NCBI RefSeq assembly: GCF_900109735.1
Contig: NZ_FOAS01000011.1
Location: 1-64,000, forward strand
Reading direction: 5' to 3'
Source of the DNA: Atopomonas hussainii
Lineage (GTDB): Bacteria; Pseudomonadota; Gammaproteobacteria; Pseudomonadales; Pseudomonadaceae
DNA length: 64,000 bases
How positions within the stretch are numbered: position 1 is the first letter of the stretch; every line of letters begins with the position of its first letter. Below, one piece after another: positions 19,005-25,959 of the stretch. Under the pieces are notes generated by a model. That model saw only the letters and a program-made list of their open reading frames with translations. It did not search any database and was not told the DNA's origin. A program made the translations under genes and the position numbers.

Positions 19005-19020
19005 TCCACACAATCTCCAC
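19005..19020 (+). promoter_or_regulatory. Possible variant cre tag upstream of creD
   Basis: TCCAC-ACAATC-TCCAC is a direct repeat with the geometry of the CreB/BlrA tag TTCAC-N6-TTCAC (11-base period) and the same T-to-C change in both halves. It lies 71 bases before the creD ATG, where CreB is expected to act. Inferred from geometry and context. Confidence 0.45.
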
Positions 19021-19090
19021 ATTAGCCCCATACAGTGCCCACACGGGCAGCGCAGGCTAGCGACTCCAACCAATCACAGGGAGTCGCCGC

Positions 19091-20458
19091 ATGACCCGTA
19101 CCTTAGGCTTTAAAGTGCTCACTATTGTGGGCTTGGTGTTCTTTCTACTGATACCGCTGACCATGATCGATGGCTTAGTCAGTAGCCGGCAGTATTTGCG
19201 CGAAGGCGTCGAGCGCGATATCGCCCGCTCCAGCAGTTATGCCCAGCAGATCACCGGGCCCATCTTGGTGGTGCCCTTTGTGGAAATTAAACGCACGTGG
19301 CGGCAAGACCCGCAAACCGGCGAGCGCTATGAAGATGTCAAAGAGTTCAGCAAGCGGCTGTACTTCTTGCCCGAGCAACTGCAGCTGGACGGCCAGCTAG
19401 GCACCGAAGTGCGTCAGCGTGGCATCTACAAAATTCGCCAATATCAAAGCCTCAGCCACATCAGCGGCCAGTTTGTGTTGCCCAAGCGCTTGGGGCTCAA
19501 AGGCGAGGATGAGAACTACCGCCTCGGTACGCCGTTTATCGCCGTGGGTATTAGCGATATTCGCGGCATTGGCAACAAGATGACCGCCAACGTGAACAAC
19601 CACCAGCGGGCATTTGCCCCGGGTACGCAGATAGGGTTTCTGCAAAATGGTGTACACGCCAAGTTAGGCAAGTTCAATTTGGGCGCCGCACAAAGCCTGC
19701 GCTTTGCCTTCGACCTGCAACTGCAAGGCACCAGCACTTTTGCTGTGGTGCCGGTTGGCGCCGATACCCAAGTCAAGCTGACCTCCGACTGGCCGCACCC
19801 TAGTTTTGTTGGCGAATACTTGCCGCGTGAACGCGAAATAAGCAGTCAAGGTTTTACCGCTGCGTGGCAAACCAGCTTCTTTGCCACCGATATGCAGCAA
19901 GCGTTGAATGACTGCCGCTTCAAGCAGAAATGCAGCGGGCTGAACGATCGAGCCATGAAGGTCAATTTGATCGACCCCGTGGATCAATACTTAAAAACCG
20001 AGCGCGCGATTAAATACGCCTTACTGTTTATCGGCCTGACATTCGCGGTGTTCTTCTTGTTCGAAGTGCTCAAACGCTTGGCCATTCACCCCGTGCAATA
20101 CACCTTGGTCGGGTTGGCGTTAGCGTTCTTCTACCTGCTGTTGTTATCGCTGGCCGAACACATGAGCTTCGCGCGCGCCTACGCCTTGGCCGCAGCGGCC
20201 TGTGTGAGCTTGCTGGCGGTTTACACCCACAGCGTGCTGCGCGACTTCTGGCGGGCACTGAGCTTTAGCGCCTTACTCACTGGCCTCTACGGCATGCTCT
20301 ACGTGCTACTCAGCGCCGAAGACTTCGCCCTGTTGATGGGCTCAGTACTGGTGTTTGGCCTGCTCGCCGCCTTCATGCTGCTCACCCGCAAACTCGACTG
20401 GTATGCCATTGGCCGCAACAACAACGCGGAGGTGGCTCATGAGTCAGCAGCGCAGTGA
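19091..20458 (+). CDS. creD: Inner-membrane protein CreD
   Basis: 455 residues. A single N-terminal helix (VLTIVGLVFFLLIPLTMI), a long periplasmic domain of about 290 residues, then about five C-terminal helices (YALLFIGLTFAVFFLFEVLKRL, QYTLVGLALAFFYLLLLSLAEH, and on to the end), the CreD layout. RTLGFKVLTIV and EHMSFARAYALAA are family landmarks. Overproduction of CreD in Pseudomonas and Aeromonas accompanies beta-lactam and envelope-stress responses; the biochemical role is unknown. AGGGAG lies before the ATG. Confidence 0.92.
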   Translation: MTRTLGFKVLTIVGLVFFLLIPLTMIDGLVSSRQYLREGVERDIARSSSYAQQITGPILVVPFVEIKRTWRQDPQTGERYEDVKEFSKRLYFLPEQLQLDGQLGTEVRQRGIYKIRQYQSLSHISGQFVLPKRLGLKGEDENYRLGTPFIAVGISDIRGIGNKMTANVNNHQRAFAPGTQIGFLQNGVHAKLGKFNLGAAQSLRFAFDLQLQGTSTFAVVPVGADTQVKLTSDWPHPSFVGEYLPREREISSQGFTAAWQTSFFATDMQQALNDCRFKQKCSGLNDRAMKVNLIDPVDQYLKTERAIKYALLFIGLTFAVFFLFEVLKRLAIHPVQYTLVGLALAFFYLLLLSLAEHMSFARAYALAAAACVSLLAVYTHSVLRDFWRALSFSALLTGLYGMLYVLLSAEDFALLMGSVLVFGLLAAFMLLTRKLDWYAIGRNNNAEVAHESAAQ

Positions 20459-20540
20459 ACGCCACGACTGGCACTGGCGGGCAGAGCGCTGCCAATTGAG
20501 GGATTGGTTGGCTAGTCAGCGGGTGTTTTGGATAGGGTGA
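20439..20540 (+). CDS. Possible 33-aa small ORF overlapping creD end
   Basis: An ATG at 20439 lies seven bases after GGAGGT, a near-perfect ribosome-binding site, inside the last codons of creD (+1 frame), and opens 33 codons. The product (MSQQRSERHDWHWRAERC, then QLRDWLASQRVFWIG) is rich in Trp, Arg and His. It resembles no family I know. It could be a small creBCD operon protein or the stub of a longer lost gene; the creBCD terminator follows 35 bases later. Confidence 0.35.
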   Translation: MSQQRSERHDWHWRAERCQLRDWLASQRVFWIG

Positions 20541-20575
20541 GTGATGGTTTTGATTATTGGAGTCTAAGAGTTAGC

Positions 20576-20608
20576 AGCGAAGGGCTGGGATAGCCCTTCG
20601 CTGTATTT
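20576..20608 (+). terminator. Terminator of the creBCD unit
   Basis: AGCGAAGGGCT (20576-20586), loop GGGAT, AGCCCTTCGCT (20592-20602), then GTATTT. An 11-bp perfect stem with a short T-rich tail, 118 bases after the creD stop. Confidence 0.7.
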
Positions 20609-20713
20609 ACTAAGTGGTGGGCGTGGTGTGGCGCTTTGGGTGTGGGTCGAAGTGGTAATGTTCCTTTAAATAATAGTTTGGGTTTTCTTGTGCGAATATT
20701 TAATTTGAAGTTG

Positions 20714-21055
20714 ATGATTTTTATGGGGGCTTCATTGTTTTTTGGTTTTAAATTATTTCTGCTGATTGATGGTGCGTTTGATCGTGACGAGTGGGTGCGA
20801 CCTGTTACTAATCAAGAAAGTGCTGGCTGTTATCGTGGTGCGATGGTTGAGGACCTGATTGCAAGGCATCTTTTCGTTGGTATGAGAAGGTCTGATGTGG
20901 TTGCCCTGCTGGGCCAGCCGGACTATAGGTCTGGAACTGGCGAATTGCAGTATGTACTGGGAATGTGTAGTGGGGTTGGTTTCGATTATGACTATCTAAA
21001 TATTTATTTTGATGGTGCGGGTGGTTTTGTGAGTGCGAAGGTTTTTCAACATTGA
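20714..21055 (+). CDS. BamE/SmpA-like small membrane-anchored protein
   Basis: 113 residues from the ATG at 20714 (start uncertain; no good ribosome-binding site, frame open from 20636). A hydrophobic N-terminus (MIFMGASLFFGFKLFLLI) is followed by a domain with LFVGMRRSDVVALLGQPDYRSGTGELQYVLG, the helix-turn and G-x-P pattern of BamE/SmpA-type folds, and a closing FDYDYLNIYFDGAGG strand. There is no lipobox. The reading frame is clearly richer in A/T than everything around it, with T-rich codons, so it is probably a recent arrival. Function unknown. Confidence 0.6.
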   Translation: MIFMGASLFFGFKLFLLIDGAFDRDEWVRPVTNQESAGCYRGAMVEDLIARHLFVGMRRSDVVALLGQPDYRSGTGELQYVLGMCSGVGFDYDYLNIYFDGAGGFVSAKVFQH

Positions 21056-21140
21056 TGCTGGGTATGGGGTGGTGTGATCGGAAACTATAGGGCCGGGGGT
21101 ATTTGGGCTTGCTATTGAAGTGAGATTTAAAGATCTGATT

Positions 21141-21704
21141 TCGCCTCCCGGCGACTTACTATTCTTTGCGAAAGAATAGTATGCACAAGAAACAGGCCCC
21201 CGCCATTGGCCCGGCTGCGCCGGGTTCCCTCGCTCCAGGTTTCTTCGGCTTTGGCATCCTGCGTCGCCCTAACTCCTGCATCCATGCAGTCGTCCAGAGG
21301 CCCAGCCCTATGGGCCATCCATGGCCCATAGGGCTTTGCGCGGCATCCATGCCGCTTAACCTCTTCCAGAAACCTTCCACTCGGCCTGCTGAAGGGGGCA
21401 TTGGTGCAAGTCGATGGCTTGGCGGTTTGCAGGTTGAGCTACAAAAAATACTTAGCGAAGCCATCACTGATGGTGCGATTTGCACCAACCGCCCCTTTTA
21501 TCCGGCTGAGTGCAGGCTGGCTGTAGTGGGGTAAGCCGCAGGGATGCGGCGCAAGCGGCGATGGGCCATGGAGGGCCCTTCGCCGTGGCCCCATGAAAGC
21601 CTGCCGGAGCGAAGGTATCCAGCGCAGCTGGACCGGATAGTGGGGCAAGCGCTTTTGGTTACTTTTGGCGCGACTGCCAAAAGTGACTCGCCCGGGAAGG
21701 GCGA
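21141..21704. repeat. 564-bp non-coding element: two inverted, homologous, hairpin-rich modules around a central stem
   Basis: No gene is supported between 21056 and 21868. Module A (21141-21355, read on the minus strand) and module B (21535-21704, plus strand) share the same series of hairpins: GCGGCAT-GG-ATGCCGC versus GCCGCA-GGGA-TGCGGC; a long GGGCCATGG stem; CCCGGC-GCA-GCCGGG versus TCCAGC-GCA-GCTGGA; an ACT...AGT stem of 9-10 bp; and TCGCC-GGGA-GGCGA versus TCGCCC-GGGAA-GGGCGA. Stem bases change in pairs between copies. The centre holds a further long-range stem (21401-21409 with 21480-21488; 21413-21420 with 21458-21465). I have seen similar sequence between genes in Pseudomonas genomes but know no accepted name or function. 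Confidence 0.75.
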
Positions 21705-21868
21705 AACAAATGGGTTCAGCAAGCTCAGTAATCAGCTTAACCCTGCCAATGGGTTGCTCACCGGTTGGTTGACCAAATGCATTTCACTCGATGCGATCGG
21801 TAATCAGCTTGGCTCAATATGTCAGAGATTCTTGCGGCATTTCGGGGTGGTTATCTCGCTGGTACCGG

Positions 21869-22663
21869 CTAGCCATTTCCAGCCATCACCCCTTCATACA
21901 GCCCGGTAATCTCATGCATTTTTTTCAGCAGTTGCTCGCTGGTGGTGAAGATCACCACCGGCACGTAACGCTGTTCGTCGGTGAGGCGGAAGCCGGCTTG
22001 TGAGAAGCGCCATTGCATGGCCACTTTGTTGAGTTTTAGCTTGATGTCGGCGGTGTTTTCTTCGGCGTTTTGCAGGTATTGCAGGGCTTGGTCGAACTCG
22101 TTAACCGCCTGTTGGAATTGCGGCGCGAGGCTGTCGTCGTTAATCCGCCAGCTCAGTGCTAAGTACAGTTTGGCAATGCGCTGGCTGAGCATGCGCTGGC
22201 GGCCTGAGCGGTTGACCAGCACGGCGCTGTGGCTGCCGGCGTGGGCTTCGATCAGCTTGACCACGTTTTCGCAGGCGCCGAGCAGTAAATCGCTTTGGCT
22301 GAGCAGGGCTTGGGCGGTGGTTTTATCGGGTTGGCGCAGGGCGTGTTCGCGGTAGTCCTGCCAAATCAGGCGCACCCGGCCCAGTGCTTCGCGCACTTCT
22401 TGCGTGGGGGCGTAGGCGTCCAATTGTTCTAGGTTGCTGTCAAACAGTGCCAAGGCATCGTCGAGCTGCTGTTGCGCAACATCCGGGCGTACATCTTGGC
22501 CAAGCATGAGGTAGGCCTTGGCGATGCGTTGGCTCAGCATGCGCTGCAAGCCCGACATGTTGACGGCTTCGGCATTATTCAGCACGGCCTGTGCCGGGAG
22601 TGACGCAACGGCCAGTAAGCAGGATAAGAGCAGGGCAAATACAGGATTGCGTGAGGTGTTCAT
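21869..22663 (-). CDS. Exported PilJ-N-domain (nitrate-sensor-like) protein
   Basis: 264 residues from the ATG at 22663, where AAGGAG sits eight bases upstream and a signal peptide begins (MNTSRNPVFALLLSCLLAVASLPAQA); the frame is open a little further. Two copies of a PilJ-N/type IV pili chemoreceptor N-terminal domain are visible: NMSGLQRMLSQRIAKAYLML and, about 130 residues later, NRSGRQRMLSQRIAKLYLAL. There is no transmembrane helix, HAMP or signalling domain after them, so it is a free periplasmic protein. Related domains bind nitrate in NarX/NIT-type sensors. Downstream of, and on the same strand as, the porin with a sigma54-like promoter. Confidence 0.82.
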   Translation of the reverse strand: MNTSRNPVFALLLSCLLAVASLPAQAVLNNAEAVNMSGLQRMLSQRIAKAYLMLGQDVRPDVAQQQLDDALALFDSNLEQLDAYAPTQEVREALGRVRLIWQDYREHALRQPDKTTAQALLSQSDLLLGACENVVKLIEAHAGSHSAVLVNRSGRQRMLSQRIAKLYLALSWRINDDSLAPQFQQAVNEFDQALQYLQNAEENTADIKLKLNKVAMQWRFSQAGFRLTDEQRYVPVVIFTTSEQLLKKMHEITGLYEGVMAGNG

Positions 22664-22734
22664 GGGCAGCTCCTTGCCAAGGCGCGTGAAAGCAGATGAA
22701 AGACGCCGGAGCAGCACAGCGCAGCCCCGGCAAA

Positions 22735-22753
22735 GGCCCCGATTGCTCGGGGC
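22735..22753 (-). terminator. Hairpin between porin and PilJ-N genes
   Basis: GCCCCGA-TTGC-TCGGGGC (22736-22753), followed on the minus strand by CTTTGCC. A weak terminator or processing hairpin after the porin gene, which would lower expression of the following gene. Confidence 0.45.
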
Positions 22754-22768
22754 GTACCTACAGTGAAA

Positions 22769-24013
22769 TCACAGGCTGTATTGCAGTTGCAGCCAGAGCT
22801 TCTGGGTGTCGACACCGAAGTCATCAGCATCGTATTGCGCGTACTTAACCAGAGCGCTCAGGTTCTTAACGCCGGGGATGGCACGGCCGTAAGCCACGTC
22901 GAACTCTTCACCGTACTGGCTAGAGCCTGTTTCGGCGCGGAAGTCGTGGTACCAAGCCTGCAGGCTGCCACCGAGCAGCGGAATGCTGCCGCCAAAGTAG
23001 GCGTCTTTCACACCGGCTTGCGGGGTGGTTAAGAAGACATCCGCCCAGCCTTGGAACATGTGCTTGGTGGCCAACGGAGTTTGGAAGGCGCCTTTGCTGG
23101 TGTCTTTGTCGCCTTCGAGCACTTCGTAACCGCCTTTGAGCATCAGGCCGCCGAGGTCTTTGAAGGTGTAACCGGCTTCCAGCAGGTAGTAGTCGGCATC
23201 GAGTTTTTTCGGGTTGCCGGCGTACTCGCTCTGGCTGGCGTACTCGGCGGCGTAGGTGACGCCGGCCACGGTGCCGTTCAAGCGCAGGCCATTGGTCGCG
23301 CTGGATTGGGTTTTGTTGGCCAGGTCGTCCAAGCCCAGCATATAGCGGTAGGCGGTGACGGTTAGCTCGGGGGCCACTATGTATTGGGCGTTCATCAAGT
23401 GGCTGTGGCCGTCGATGTTGGCCGGGTTGCCGGCTGCGGTGTAGCGGTTATCGTCGGGGCTGAAGATGGTGTTGACCTGATCGATGTAGCCGTAGGTTAA
23501 GGTCATGCCATCGAACGGTTTGAACTGCGTCAGCGCGCCGTCATAGGTTTGCTCGTTTTGCCGCCACGCAACACCACCGACAAAACGCTGATTGTCGAGG
23601 TTGATGCGCTGACGACCAACCACCACGTTGCCCATGCTGTAGTCATAACGCAGCAGGGCTTGGTTGACTTCGCCGCCATCCGGGTCAGCCACAACGGAGT
23701 ATTGGCTCTGGCCGTTGCGGGTATCGTTATAGGCGTCATCGCCGATGCGCAGCACGTGATCGCCTTCTACCAAGGCGGATAGGCCGTACCACTTGCCGGT
23801 TTGCAGAGTGATGCGCGAGCGCAGGGTTTGTGCGTTGGCGTTGTTCAGGGCGTTGTCTTGGTCAACGTGCTCGTAGCGGTAGCGAGCGTCGAGGTTGACC
23901 TTGCCGTCTTTCCACAGCTGGCTGAATTCTTCAGCGTGTACGTTGCTGCTGACGATTGCCAAACTGAGGGCAGAGAGGGTGAAAACAGCGGGCACAAAGG
24001 TGCGTTGTTGCAT
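22769..24013 (-). CDS. Outer-membrane porin, alginate-export-like beta-barrel
   Basis: 414 residues from the ATG at 24013 (AAGGAG eight bases upstream); the open frame to 24073 is ignored. Signal peptide MQQRTFVPAVFTLSALSLAIVSSNVHA, then LWKDGKVNLDARYRYEHVDQDN, a start I associate with the alginate_exp/Opr-type porin family, and repeated amphipathic strands to the C-terminal LWLQLQYSL, an outer-membrane barrel ending in Leu rather than Phe. RLRYDY-like and VVGRQRINLDNQRFVGGVAWRQNEQTYDGA segments are family landmarks. The substrate is unknown; the sigma54-like promoter and PilJ-N partner point to a nitrogen source rather than alginate. Confidence 0.8.
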   Translation of the reverse strand: MQQRTFVPAVFTLSALSLAIVSSNVHAEEFSQLWKDGKVNLDARYRYEHVDQDNALNNANAQTLRSRITLQTGKWYGLSALVEGDHVLRIGDDAYNDTRNGQSQYSVVADPDGGEVNQALLRYDYSMGNVVVGRQRINLDNQRFVGGVAWRQNEQTYDGALTQFKPFDGMTLTYGYIDQVNTIFSPDDNRYTAAGNPANIDGHSHLMNAQYIVAPELTVTAYRYMLGLDDLANKTQSSATNGLRLNGTVAGVTYAAEYASQSEYAGNPKKLDADYYLLEAGYTFKDLGGLMLKGGYEVLEGDKDTSKGAFQTPLATKHMFQGWADVFLTTPQAGVKDAYFGGSIPLLGGSLQAWYHDFRAETGSSQYGEEFDVAYGRAIPGVKNLSALVKYAQYDADDFGVDTQKLWLQLQYSL

Positions 24014-24130
24014 GGCGTGTCTCCTTGCGGATGGTATGAAAAACCGTTGCCGCGCCGGTGTGGCTAAAGCCACCGCGAGGCTTAAAAGGGTTTGGCAGAC
24101 ACGCCGTTGTGCTGACCGTGCTTAGCCTTA

Positions 24131-24147
24131 AGCAGGCAGCGTGCCAA
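24131..24147 (-). promoter_or_regulatory. Candidate sigma54 promoter of the porin gene
   Basis: On the minus strand: TTGGCACG-CTGC-CTGCT, matching TTGGCACG-N4-TTGCW at every fixed base but one, with exact GG-GC spacing. Transcription would start near 24120, giving a leader of about 107 bases before the ATG at 24013. The remainder of the 24014-24315 interval contains no gene. Confidence 0.65.
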
Positions 24148-24252
24148 TCTTTGTAATGGCTTTGAAACAAGCGTTTTATTGGCCTTTTTCAGCCGCGCAA
24201 TGGGCCTTGCGCACACAATTTGCCCACCTTTTGCGCGCAAGCTGTGTCTTTG

Positions 24253-24269
24253 CGCATGGCTTTGGTGCA
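24253..24269 (-). promoter_or_regulatory. Possible NtrC-type enhancer site
   Basis: CGCATG-GCTTT-GGTGCA compares with the NtrC site TGCACC-N5-GGTGCA: one half perfect, the other 3 of 6. It lies about 130 bases upstream of the predicted start from the sigma54-like promoter, a usual distance. A 10-base palindrome TTGCGCGCAA (24231-24240) lies between. Weak on its own; supported by position. Confidence 0.3.
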
Positions 24270-24315
24270 GATAGGGTGGTGAGCAGCGAATGGGTCAATC
24301 ATTAGGGAGAACACG

Positions 24316-25098
24316 ATGGCTACAACGTTTTATCAAGTAGATGCTTTTACCGCGCAGGCTTTTGCCGGCAACCCCGCCATGGTGTATCGCCTAGAGCAGT
24401 GGCCAAGCGATGCGCGTATGCAAGCGATTGCCGCTGAACATAACCTTTCAGAAACCGTATTCGTTGGCCCCGATGCCGAGCTAGGCCTGCGGATTCGCTG
24501 GTTTACTCCGGCGGTCGAGGTGGACTTATGTGGCCATGCCACCTTAGCCGCCGCCCAAGTGCTGAGCGAAGTGTACGGCCTGCCGCTGCCACTGCGTTTT
24601 GCCAGCTTATCCGGTGAGTTGCGTGTGGCTGAGGATGCGCAAGGGCGCCTGCAATTGGACTTTCCGCAGCAAGCCTGTGCGCCGTTTGCGGTAACGCCTG
24701 AGCTGCAAGCCGCGCTGGGACAAACCGTGGTGGAGGCCGTGGCCGGCTTAAACCTGCTGGTGCGTTTAGAGAGTGCTGCTGCGGTGTTGGCCTGCACGCC
24801 GGATATGCGCGCCATTCGTGGTTGGCCACAGCAGGGCGTGATTGTGACCGCTGAAGGCGACGATTGTGATTTCGTCTCGCGTTATTTCGCCCCGCAAGTG
24901 GGTGTCGATGAAGACCCGGTCACCGGCTCAGCGCACTGTGCGCTGATGCCCTTTTGGCAAGCACGCTTAAACAAAAGCCAGATGTTTGCCTGCCAAGTGT
25001 CGGCACGTGGTGGCGAGCTGTGGTGCGAGCTTAAAGGCGAGCGCGTGCTGATTGCCGGGCAGGCGGTGATCGTCGCCCGTGGTGAGCTGCTGGTTTAA
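24316..25098 (+). CDS. PhzF-family isomerase
   Basis: 260 residues, two-lobed diaminopimelate-epimerase-like fold. MATTFYQVDAFTAQAFAGNPAMV is the family start; the catalytic Glu is E46 in NLSETVF; LCGHATLAAAQVL and DEDPVTGSAHCALMPFW are the substrate-binding loops of the two halves. True PhzF acts in phenazine synthesis, but no phz genes are here, so it is one of the many PhzF-like isomerases of unknown substrate. AGGGAG precedes the ATG. Divergent from the porin. Confidence 0.9.
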   Translation: MATTFYQVDAFTAQAFAGNPAMVYRLEQWPSDARMQAIAAEHNLSETVFVGPDAELGLRIRWFTPAVEVDLCGHATLAAAQVLSEVYGLPLPLRFASLSGELRVAEDAQGRLQLDFPQQACAPFAVTPELQAALGQTVVEAVAGLNLLVRLESAAAVLACTPDMRAIRGWPQQGVIVTAEGDDCDFVSRYFAPQVGVDEDPVTGSAHCALMPFWQARLNKSQMFACQVSARGGELWCELKGERVLIAGQAVIVARGELLV

Positions 25099-25127
25099 GC
25101 GCTGACTTATTGATAAGCAAGTGCTAA

Positions 25128-25161
25128 AAAGCCCCATGCACGGTAATGCATGGGGCTTTGT
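25128..25161. terminator. Bidirectional terminator
   Basis: AAAGCCCCATGCA (25128-25140), loop CGGTAA, TGCATGGGGCTTT (25147-25159). A 13-bp perfect stem with A and T tracts on both sides, between the convergent phzF-like and DUF4197 genes. Confidence 0.85.
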
Positions 25162-25182
25162 TTAGCGTCGGCGGGTATGGGC

Positions 25183-25869
25183 TTACAGCAGACCAAACAC
25201 CTTCTTGGCCAAACTGCCCGCTGCTTCGGCGGGGTTCTGGCGAATCTTCTGTTCTTCTTGGCCGATCAGGGTGAACAGGCCGTCCAGCGCTTGCTCGGTG
25301 ACGTAGCTTTCTAAGTTGGCGCTTTTGGCGTCAATCACACCAAAGCTCGCGGCTTGGCCAGCGAAGGCGTTGTACTGCTGAGCAAGGCCAACCTTGTCGG
25401 TCATCTGCTTCACAATGGGCAAGAAGCGCGCTTGCAGCTGTTCGCGGCTGGAGCGGTTTAGGTATTCGGTGCCGGCGGTGTCGCCGCCGGTGAGAATGCC
25501 TTTGGCATCGCTCACGCTCATGTTCTTCACCGCATCCACCAGTAACTTACGGGCCTCGGGCACGGCGGCTTCGGCGGCGCGGTTCATGGCGGTTTCCAGT
25601 GCGGTCACTTCGCTGCCCATGCCAAAGGTTTTCATCATCTTGGCGGCTTTGCCTAAGTCGCCGGGCAACTCAATGCGCACTTCGGGGTTGCCGAGTAAAC
25701 CATCGGTGCGGCCTAGGCTATCTACCGCCATCTCGGCGCCTTGGGTGAGGGCCGAGCGCAGTGCGCCGGTGGCGTCGCCTTGGCTTAAATCGCTAAGGCT
25801 TAAGGCCATAGCAGAGAGGCTTAGGCTTAAACCGGCAAAGAGGGTGAGGGCAGGGCGAGCGAAGCGCAT
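25183..25869 (-). CDS. DUF4197 exported protein
   Basis: 228 residues with signal peptide (MRFARPALTLFAGLSLSLSAMALS). The mature part is all-helical and carries the DUF4197 order: LSDLSQGDATGALRSALTQGAEMAV, NPEVRIELPGDLGKAAKMMK, AMNRAAEAAVPEARKLLVDAVKNMSVSDAKGILTGGDTAGTEYL, ending GQEEQKIRQNPAEAAGSLAKKVFG. Periplasmic; function unknown across the family. AGGAGAA precedes the ATG. Single-gene unit bounded by the terminator above. Confidence 0.88.
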   Translation of the reverse strand: MRFARPALTLFAGLSLSLSAMALSLSDLSQGDATGALRSALTQGAEMAVDSLGRTDGLLGNPEVRIELPGDLGKAAKMMKTFGMGSEVTALETAMNRAAEAAVPEARKLLVDAVKNMSVSDAKGILTGGDTAGTEYLNRSSREQLQARFLPIVKQMTDKVGLAQQYNAFAGQAASFGVIDAKSANLESYVTEQALDGLFTLIGQEEQKIRQNPAEAAGSLAKKVFGLL

Positions 25870-25959
25870 GGTGTTCTCCTTTACAAAGTGTCGGGGCTTG
25901 GGAAGCCGTGCTTAAACCGTGCTTCCCTTGGTTACCCCGCGTTCATCCAGTCAGTGTAG

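Noticed and set aside
21159-21909. Several overlapping frames of 60-122 codons on both strands in the hairpin element
   Set aside because: They run through perfect palindromes, have no ribosome-binding sites, and stem changes are paired instead of synonymous; the region looks non-coding.
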